Of a DNA stretch of 39,833 nucleotides, positions 33,603-39,833 are shown piece by piece. The stretch is from Thiotrichaceae bacterium (GTDB taxonomy: Bacteria; Pseudomonadota; Gammaproteobacteria; Beggiatoales; Beggiatoaceae). The stretch is taken from the NCBI GenBank assembly GCA_016745055.1, contig JADGDF010000020.1, positions 1 through 39,833 on the forward strand, given 5' to 3'. Within the stretch, counting starts at the first letter, position 1. Each line of letters starts with the position of its first letter. Below the pieces are notes generated by a model that worked only from the letters and a program-made list of their open reading frames with translations, had not been told where the DNA came from and ran no database searches. Position numbers and translations under genes: made by a program.

Positions 33603-34949
33603 ATGATGTCTTTTTCATCCAATAAAGAAAGGATAAAGGATGACTACATTGATGTAGTTCCTTCCTTTTGCCCAACACCAACTCGTATTCCCCGCCCAGA
33701 ACATAAGCTTTCTCGCCAATCCATCAGTAAAAATGCACTCACAGTACTTTACCAACTCAAAAACGCGGGTTACCAAGCTTTTTTAGTTGGTGGTGGTGTA
33801 CGTGACGTTTTGCTTGAACGTTTACCAAAAGACTTTGATGTTGTCACTAATGCTCATCCTGAAGAAGTGAAGCGTTTATTTCGTAATTGTCGCTTAATTG
33901 GCAGACGCTTTATTTTGGCGCATGTTTACTTTGGCAGAGAAATTGTGGAAGTCGCTACTTTTCGCGCCCATCACGACAAAAGCGGAGAAGGTATTGTTGA
34001 AGATGGCAGAATTGTTCGAGATAATGTTTATGGTACCAATTTAGACGAAGATGCGCTAAGACGTGACTTTACTATTAATGCTTTGTACTATGATATCAGT
34101 GATTTTTCCCTCGTCAGTTACGCCAATGGATTACAGGACTTACAAAGAGGAATGATTCGTTTAATTGGTGATCCAGTTTTGCGTTATCAAGAAGATCCTG
34201 TTCGTATGCTACGGGCTATTCGGTTTGCTGCCAAGTTAAATTTTGTCATAGAACCTGACTCTGCAATGCCAATTTATGAGCAAGGGGATTTACTGAACCA
34301 TGTGAATCGGTCCCGTTTATATGAAGAAGTGCTCAAGCTCTTTCATACTGGACATGGCGTAAATTCTTTTGCCCAGCTTCGGCACTATGAATTATTTAAC
34401 TACCTGTTTCCCCATACTGAAGATTGTTTTGATGATCCCATGACTATCAAACTAATTGAACAAGGATTAGCGAATACCGATCAAAGAATTCATGAAGAAA
34501 AGCCAGTTACCTCAGCATTCCTGTTTGCAAGCCTATTATGGCCACCTCTATTACGCGTGATGGAAAAACACGCCTACAAAGAAATGAGTGACCAAGATGC
34601 CTTATTTGCAGCAAGCCAATACATAGTCTCCAAACAGAACCAGCATGTGGCTATTCCTAGAAAAGTCGTCATCTTGATGCAAGATATTTGGTGGATGCAA
34701 TTACGTCTGACGCAACGTAAAGCTAAAAATAGGCGTAGCTTAACCTTACTTACCCATCCTCGGTTTAGAATTGGCTACGATTTTCTATTGTTACGCGCCA
34801 GTGCGGGTGAGGCTGTTGAAGAATGGGCTAACTGGTGGACGTTACTTCAAGCGGTGACAGAAGATGAACGTGATAGCTTATTTGGTGAAAAGAAAAATAT
34901 TAGACGTAAAAGGCCTTATCGACGCAGTAAATCCAAAAAAGTAGCTTAA
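33603..34949 (+). CDS. pcnB: Poly(A) polymerase I
   Basis: A 448-aa class II nucleotidyltransferase that adds 3' poly(A) tails to RNA and promotes decay. LVGGGVRD (61-68) and the catalytic DFD (77-79) form the active site, followed by RRDFTINALYYD and the RNA-binding ED..RMLRAIRFAAKL helix. The RRKRPYRRSKSKK tail is the basic C terminus typical of gammaproteobacterial PcnB and distinguishes it from tRNA CCA transferase. ATG 33603 has AAGGA at 5-9 bases and gives a family-like N terminus (RPEHKLSRQSISKNAL); the frame is open to GTG 33543. Confidence 0.92.
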   Translation: MMSFSSNKERIKDDYIDVVPSFCPTPTRIPRPEHKLSRQSISKNALTVLYQLKNAGYQAFLVGGGVRDVLLERLPKDFDVVTNAHPEEVKRLFRNCRLIGRRFILAHVYFGREIVEVATFRAHHDKSGEGIVEDGRIVRDNVYGTNLDEDALRRDFTINALYYDISDFSLVSYANGLQDLQRGMIRLIGDPVLRYQEDPVRMLRAIRFAAKLNFVIEPDSAMPIYEQGDLLNHVNRSRLYEEVLKLFHTGHGVNSFAQLRHYELFNYLFPHTEDCFDDPMTIKLIEQGLANTDQRIHEEKPVTSAFLFASLLWPPLLRVMEKHAYKEMSDQDALFAASQYIVSKQNQHVAIPRKVVILMQDIWWMQLRLTQRKAKNRRSLTLLTHPRFRIGYDFLLLRASAGEAVEEWANWWTLLQAVTEDERDSLFGEKKNIRRKRPYRRSKSKKVA

Positions 34950-35091
34950 ATCTCAAAGTTAAATTTTACAATTGATGAATTATTGAATTAAGTTAAAATG
35001 ATTTCTTAAAGCCTGAATTGATAAAAAGACCAATATGTTTGCTTTTTGTTTTCCAGTTTGACTGTTGATATTACCTTTAACTAAATTCATT

Positions 35092-36096
35092 ATGCCAGAA
35101 AGAATAAAAAAATTAACCAACTGGTTAAACACACAACTTAATTCAGTTTTTGAATTAACTCCCATCACAAACGATGCAAGCTTTCGCCGCTATTTTAGAG
35201 TAGACACAAATGGCGAACACTATATTGCCATGGACGCTCCACCCGATAAAGAAAATTGCCATCCTTATGTTAATGTGGCCAATCAGTTTGTTACCGCTGG
35301 TTTAAATGCACCCAAAGTCATTGCAAGCGATTTTTCACAAGGATTTCTACTGATTACCGATTTAGGATCGCAACTTTATTTACCTGCTTTAAATTCATCT
35401 ACTGTGGAAAAGCTTTACAAGGATGCATTTGACGCATTACTCATCATGCAAACACTATCGGCAGGACATTTACCTGCTTATGATGAAGCGTTATTGCAGC
35501 GAGAAATGAATTTATTTATTGATTGGCTGCTTGAAAAGTATTTAAATTATCCATTGAGTACTGATTTACGTAATCAACTACAAATCTGTTTTAACATTTT
35601 AATTGATAACGCTTTGTCTCAGCCGCAAATATTTGTTCATAGAGACTATCATTCTCGTAATTTAATAGTGACAACGGAAAATAATCCTGGCATTTTAGAT
35701 TTTCAAGATGCGGTGAAAGGCCCAATCACTTATGATTTAGTCTCACTGTTGCGTGATTGTTATATTGCTTGGCCACAATCTCAAATTGAAACTTGGGTAA
35801 AACATTATTACCAACGTACATTAAATGTTGAAAATATGACAGAAGAGACATTTTTACGTTGGTTTAATTTAATGGGAATACAACGACATTTAAAAGCCAG
35901 TGGTATCTTTGCCCGTCTTTATTGCCGAGATCAAAAAAATGGTTACTTAAAAGATGTTCCCAGAACCTTAAATTATATTGTGACTGTCAGTGAACATTAT
36001 CCAGAATTAAAGTTATTACATGATTTAATTGCCCAAGAAATTTTGCCTCAATTTTTTAAACACACAACAAAAATTCTTGCTACTATCAAAGCTTGA
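35092..36096 (+). CDS. amgK: Sugar kinase of the AmgK/aminoglycoside phosphotransferase fold
   Basis: A 334-aa protein. TNDASFRRYFRV and AMDAPPDKENCHPYVNVANQ at the N terminus, the Brenner catalytic motif FVHRDYHSRNLI and the metal-binding LDFQDAVKGP are typical of AmgK, which phosphorylates cell-wall N-acetylmuramate/N-acetylglucosamine at C1 for peptidoglycan recycling. The usual partner murU does not follow; a repeat and unrelated genes do, so the substrate is inferred. ATG 35092 fits the family N terminus (MPERIKKLTNWL), without a strong ribosome site. Confidence 0.8.
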   Translation: MPERIKKLTNWLNTQLNSVFELTPITNDASFRRYFRVDTNGEHYIAMDAPPDKENCHPYVNVANQFVTAGLNAPKVIASDFSQGFLLITDLGSQLYLPALNSSTVEKLYKDAFDALLIMQTLSAGHLPAYDEALLQREMNLFIDWLLEKYLNYPLSTDLRNQLQICFNILIDNALSQPQIFVHRDYHSRNLIVTTENNPGILDFQDAVKGPITYDLVSLLRDCYIAWPQSQIETWVKHYYQRTLNVENMTEETFLRWFNLMGIQRHLKASGIFARLYCRDQKNGYLKDVPRTLNYIVTVSEHYPELKLLHDLIAQEILPQFFKHTTKILATIKA

Positions 36097-36228
36097 ATAA
36101 TTTATCCTCCTTACGTTAAATACGTCTCAAACATTCCAATTAAAAAATACTACCATATTGAATATCAAGCCACTTTAAGTTACCTTATCAATATTATTTA
36201 GGAAATTTGAAATGGTTGTTTTATTCAC

Positions 36229-36319
36229 TGATGTTACGCACCCATAACGAAAAATCAATGGGTGACAAGACTTTTTTGTCTCGTAAGTTATTGATTTCTA
36301 GTTGGCCTGCGTAACATCA
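36229..36319. repeat. 91-bp MITE-like element with 12-bp terminal inverted repeats
   Basis: TGATGTTACGCA (36229-36240) is perfectly repeated inverted at 36308-36319. The inside also pairs in part (AAATCAAT / ATTGATTT; GAC-TTTTTT-GTC near the centre), so the whole can fold into one long hairpin. No coding content. It lies between amgK and a frameshifted secreted-protein gene. Confidence 0.75.
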
Positions 36320-36363
36320 ATTATTTAATTTGTGTGTATGCATTAATAATACTGGAGGATAAG

Positions 36364-36748
36364 ATGCGCTCGTTGATCATTGTTCTTTGTTTTTTTGGAA
36401 TAAGCTTGAATATTCAAGCTGAAGAAGCCTATTTTACAACTCGGACTGTCACAGTTCCTAACGTAGGCGACCAAGTAGATTGTGTGTTAAAAGCTAAAAA
36501 GTTGCTTGAATACCTAAAATATGATCAGGGTTTAGATCATGACAATGGATCAGCCTGGGGAAAACTAAGAGGAAATAAACAACTTAAAGCTGGTATAAGA
36601 TGTGCTGAAGGAAAAGAGGTAATTTTATATTGTTGTTGTTGGGACAAAGTCACAAAATATTAGAAACAAAGCTAATGCATTGGCAAAAAAATTTGCCAAA
36701 CATTTTAAAGGTGCTTGGCTAGAAAAAGATGAGTACAAAGATAAGTAG
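36364..36748 (+). pseudogene. Small secreted protein gene with apparent frameshift
   Basis: GGAGG lies 5-9 bases before ATG 36364. The signal peptide MRSLIIVLCFFGISLNIQA is followed by EEAYFTTRTVTVPNVGDQVDCVLKAKKLLEYLK. The ATG frame ends at 36663 in the odd sequence LYCCCWDKVTKY. The +1 frame, open from 36623, continues as VVVGTKSQNIRNKANALAKKF... and stops at TAG 36746-36748, a far more natural C terminus. The shift lies within 36621-36640, around TTATATTGTTGTTGTTGGG. It could be a real mutation in the TTG repeat or a sequencing error. I do not recognise the family. Confidence 0.55.
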
Positions 36749-36937
36749 TACATTTTTTACGAAAATCTAGCTTGTTATGTCATTATTTTCCCAACAAGCT
36801 AGTTATTCATAATCTACTTTCGTAAATAATTATTCATTTTTTCTGTGGCTTATGTATTTAAATTGCGACAACTCACTATATTTCTACCAATATAATATGT
36901 CTAAACTAATTATAAAATATATGGATATAAGCGAGCC

Positions 36938-38137
36938 ATGAAAAAAATTTCTTATTTTTTTATTATTTTGTTACTTGTCAGTTGTGGCCAAGGAAGAGAC
37001 ACTGAAGTCCAAATACCCATTGCATTAGCTAAAAAATTACCTCAAGCGCATATTACTAACCAGGGTATTTTTGATTGCTTTGAAGAAAATTTACGTGCTT
37101 CAACCAGTTTGCTTCATTGTGAAACATCAGCCGTTGTCTTTAATGGACAAAATTTGATTTTTGGTAGTGATGCTCCTATTCCTGGCAAAAACCGTTCTGC
37201 TGCTTTTTCAATAGGTTATACAGAAGGAATGCTAGCTGCTAAAACTTTAACCTATTTAACACCCGCCCCTATTGTTAGTGCCATTAAGTATGAGGATTTT
37301 ACCCTAACGCCAGACGGTCAGTATATTATTGCCACGACTGGATTTGACCGCGTAAAGCGTAATTCTCCTAAATGGGATAATTACAATATGTTGTTGGCTT
37401 GGCCAGCAAATAATCCAAATGGCGCGCATATTATCTCTCCTTCGGAAAATCAAGGCGTAGTCAGCTCAGTTAATTTGCGTAAAAAAATTTCCAGCATTTT
37501 AACAACAGATCGATTTCCTCATGGTGTGCCTTACTTCAAAATTGAAGGATTGGCTGCAATTCCTGGTAATAAATTATTGTTTGGGGTAAGAGAACATGGT
37601 CGAACTTATAACAATTTTTCTTATGTTATTAAAATAATTGCAGTTTCTTATCAAGTTAATGACAATAAAATTCAATTAGCGGATGATTTTAGTTTAGCCT
37701 ATAGTTATAACCCAAATCGAATCCCATTCATTCATCACCAATTAGCCCTATCTAGTATTGAATATGATAAATATAACCACCGCTTATATTTATTAACCAG
37801 TTTTGAAGAAGGCGATTCAGACGAAGGTGTTGGCGGCTTTATGTGGATATTACCCTTAGAATATTTTCGTACCACTCATTTACCTTTATTAGTATTAAAA
37901 CAAAATACTAATAAACCTTTAATGTTTGCTCATAAGGCTGAAGGTATTACAGTATTGGCAAAAAATAAAGTATTTGTTATTCATGATGATGACAGAGTTT
38001 TGGGAAGAGATATTGTGGAAAATCCAGAATCCCAATTTTCTCGGAAAGCCCACCAAGCAGCTTATGACATTGTAGAACTGTTTGATATTAAAGATAATTT
38101 ACCAATCAGTATGACAGGCGAAAATAGTAATTTTTGA
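36938..38137 (+). CDS. Lipoprotein with beta-propeller-like domain
   Basis: A 399-aa protein. The lipobox LLVSC gives a lipidated Cys16. The mature part has blade-like motifs: YEDFTLTPDGQYIIATTG (~114-131), FKIEGLAAIPGNKLLFGVRE, LSSIEYDKYNHRLYLLTS and HKAEGITVLAKNKVFVIHDDD. This resembles phytase/esterase-like beta-propellers (DUF3616-like), which often bind calcium. No catalytic residues can be assigned with confidence. The ribosome-binding site is weak. It lies between two decayed loci and seems intact. Confidence 0.65.
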   Translation: MKKISYFFIILLLVSCGQGRDTEVQIPIALAKKLPQAHITNQGIFDCFEENLRASTSLLHCETSAVVFNGQNLIFGSDAPIPGKNRSAAFSIGYTEGMLAAKTLTYLTPAPIVSAIKYEDFTLTPDGQYIIATTGFDRVKRNSPKWDNYNMLLAWPANNPNGAHIISPSENQGVVSSVNLRKKISSILTTDRFPHGVPYFKIEGLAAIPGNKLLFGVREHGRTYNNFSYVIKIIAVSYQVNDNKIQLADDFSLAYSYNPNRIPFIHHQLALSSIEYDKYNHRLYLLTSFEEGDSDEGVGGFMWILPLEYFRTTHLPLLVLKQNTNKPLMFAHKAEGITVLAKNKVFVIHDDDRVLGRDIVENPESQFSRKAHQAAYDIVELFDIKDNLPISMTGENSNF

Positions 38138-38306
38138 CTACTAGAGACTTTTGCACGAATCAATCGTATCTGTTCAAAACTAAGTCAAGATATGGGATTA
38201 GGCAATTTTTCTCCTATTTTTTTTATAACTTAACGTTAAGAATGGGTAACAAATCTTGTCCAACTTAGATAATAGCATTAGATTTCGATAAACCAGGATA
38301 CAAACA

Positions 38307-38913
38307 ATGGCGTTCACAGATTTCAACTCTGCTGATGAAGTGCAAAAAGTTTATCAAATTACTTATCAAGAACAAAAATTTTTGTATATTTAACTCAAAT
38401 CACCTTCAGATTCTTTGATTCAGGATTTTGAATTTAATCAACAAAATTTTGATATTTTTACCTCTGAAGCTTCTCGCTGTGAAGCGGTAATTTATCCATT
38501 ATTTAAGAGATGCATGCAAACAGTTTATTAGTCATTATTCTTTGTGGAGCCATAAATAAATTGCTGTTGATTTTGATCCCAAGTTGTCAGGCATACCTGA
38601 TTGTATGATTGATCACCGTTCAGATTTGGGAAAAAATGTTTTAGGTTTACCATTGGTTTTAATTGTTGAAGCAAAACAAAACAATTTCAGCAAAGACTGG
38701 GGACAATGTTTGGCAGAATTGGTTGCAGTCCAAGCTTTGAATGAATATATTCAACACCCTGTTTACGGTATTGTAACGGATGCTGAAGTCTGGCAATTTG
38801 GCAAACTGGAAAACAAATGTTTTACCCGTGCTCCTACGAGAACCACCATTAATGATCTAGCTAAAGTGTTTGGTGGTATTTATAAAACCATGGAATTAGC
38901 AACAACAAAATAG
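38307..38913 (+). pseudogene. Broken PD-(D/E)XK-type nuclease-like protein gene
   Basis: ATG 38307 starts MAFTDFNSADEVQKVYQITYQ, ending at TAA 38391. The same frame continues as LKSPSDSLIQDFEFNQQNFDI...YPLFKR and is then shifted. Another frame reads QFISHYSLWSHK, a second TAA, then IAVDFDPKLSGIPDCMIDHR and LVLIVEAKQNNFSKDWGQCLAEL to TAG 38911-38913. GIPD followed by VEAKQ fits the D-(E)XK core of restriction-endonuclease-like folds (HsdR_N type). Two stops and at least one frameshift inactivate it. Only the last 109 codons (from 38584) form a clean ORF. Confidence 0.65.
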
Positions 38914-38988
38914 CGCCTCACATGATAGCTTTTCATCGTCATTAACTGCATTACGTCAGCAAATCAAAACAGAGAGTATGGATATTAG

Positions 38989-39257
38989 GGACTGTTCCCT
39001 TTTCACATGGGTAACCAGAAAAAAGCACAGGCTAAAGCAAGAGAACTGCTAAAATTACGTTCTAACTTATCATATCACAATGGCTCTAAAATGCTTTAGA
39101 CGTGCAAATACGTTCTCAACCAAATGACGATATTTGTAAAGTGTCCAATCTATATCGTCATTTCCTACTGTTGAATTCTTTTTTCTTGGGATGATAAATG
39201 CCGTTTTTTTTCTTTAATTTTAAGACCTAACGATTCACTATCCTATCCCCTATCTGC
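38989..39257 (-). mobile_element. Remnant of an IS5-family insertion sequence (IS-B)
   Basis: The minus strand reads ADRG-stop-DSESLGLKIKEKK, shifts at an A8 run (39203-39210), then TAFIIPRKKNSTVGNDDIDWTLYKYRHLVENVFARLKHFRAIVI and, after another break, YDKLERNFSSSLALACAFFW to TGA 39003-39005. This is the C-terminal half of an IS5-type DDE transposase (second Asp in ADRG, Glu in LVENVFARLKHF). GGGACTGTTCCCTTTT just outside is a likely terminal inverted repeat. The N-terminal half is missing where it meets the other transposase. Confidence 0.75.
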
Positions 39258-39833
39258 AATTAGTTAGTTTATTATATATAGCAGCAATAAGGTTAAACCG
39301 TAGAGCAAAATGCTTACGACGATTTCGGTAACGAAAGGCAAGAATTTTGAAAATTTTAAGTGCCCGTATAACGTGTTCGACAATAATACGGATTTTATCC
39401 AGTTGGCGGTTAGCCTGTTTTTGTTCCTCAGTCAAAGGGCAAAGCTTAGTTTTTTTAAATGGGATTTGGCAACAAGTATGGTATTTTCCCATTCCTTGAT
39501 AACCGCTATCAGCTAATACTCGTATAGAGACATCAAGTTGAGCTTTCTTGAGACTTTGTTTGAATAAGGTAAAGTCATGAACACTGCCTTTAGCAAAGTA
39601 GGTTGAAATAATCTTTCTACTATTAAAATCTATCATTATTTGTGCTTTTTGAGTGTGGCGTTTTTTTTCCCACTGTAATGAATTCTTTGTCGCCTCTTTG
39701 GCCTTTCAATCTCTTGTTCTGTCGCATCAACAACTATACACTCATATTCACCAACTGATAAACTAAATTTACCACTTCTCATTAGCTTGTTTTCTATCTT
39801 TTGGATTGTCCTACATACATTGGATTCTGATAA
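39250..39833 (-). CDS. IS5-like DDE transposase (IS-A), cut by window edge, -1 frameshift at A8
   Basis: ORF 39250-39636 encodes HDFTLFKQSLKKAQLDV, LADSGYQGMGKYH (second Asp), RIIVEHVIRALKIFKILAF (Glu) and RYRNRRKHFALRFNLIAAIYN, a DDE_Tnp_4-type core. Upstream, in the 0 frame to the window edge, ECIVVDATEQEIERPKRRQ carries the first Asp, and this frame ends at TAA 39636-39638. A run of eight A on the minus strand (39659-39666) is where a -1 slip would join both parts into YSGKKKRHTQKAQIMIDF. Such A-runs drive programmed frameshifting in several IS families, but plain mutation is possible. The C terminus runs directly into IS-B. Confidence 0.75.

Overview
The window (about 38-40% G+C by eye) looks like a chromosome segment of a gammaproteobacterium. 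Housekeeping pairs lon-hupB and smg-topA, plus trpF, moeB, sdhE, bioF, pcnB and an amgK-type kinase, point that way. Many short palindromic repeats, RAYT/REP elements and a nitrite/nitrate-type molybdoenzyme operon resemble the Beggiatoa/Thiotrichales sulfur bacteria. The lineage is an inference; there is no rRNA here.

Layout. 1-1.3 kb: gene debris, with a toxin-antitoxin relic joined to a broken pentapeptide-repeat gene. 1.4-3.0 kb (minus): a small membrane protein with a Gly/Cys tail, trpF, and a second small membrane protein. 3.5-9.6 kb (plus): moeB, a receiver-HPt protein, a receiver-PAS-GGDEF-EAL protein, then tightly packed sdhE, an 8Fe ferredoxin-like gene and bioF. 9.65-16.2 kb: an accessory island. 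It opens with a decayed copy of the torD-HPP pair whose intact version lies 6.6 kb downstream. A secreted leucine-rich-repeat gene follows, split by about 4.4 kb of inserted DNA that carries a small conserved ORF, a RAYT transposase with three REPs, a 467-aa membrane protein of unknown family, and a stand-alone reverse transcriptase. The C-terminal half of the split gene lies between two ~140-bp inverted repeats.

16.3-23.5 kb (minus): a five-gene operon for a periplasmic type II molybdoenzyme (alpha with Tat signal, beta with four Fe-S motifs, gamma haem-b subunit, TorD-like chaperone, HPP membrane protein). A perfect FNR-type palindrome lies upstream. The alpha and beta sequences look closest to Nxr/Nar-type nitrite/nitrate enzymes. 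The upstream moeB belongs to the molybdenum cofactor pathway the alpha subunit needs. Arrays of hairpin repeats flank the gamma gene.

24-36 kb is the conserved core: lon, hupB, tRNA-Val, tRNA-Asp with terminator, a tautomerase, an unknown coiled-coil protein, smg-topA, two related membrane proteins, pcnB and amgK. 36-39.8 kb is again eroded: a 91-bp MITE-like hairpin, a frameshifted secreted protein gene, a lipoprotein, a broken PD-(D/E)XK-type gene, and two abutting IS5-type transposase remnants, one with an A8 frameshift site.

Best candidates for something undescribed are the reverse transcriptase plus 467-aa membrane protein pair, the IR-flanked gene fragment, and the palindromic repeats whose arms vary in a compensated way around a fixed core.
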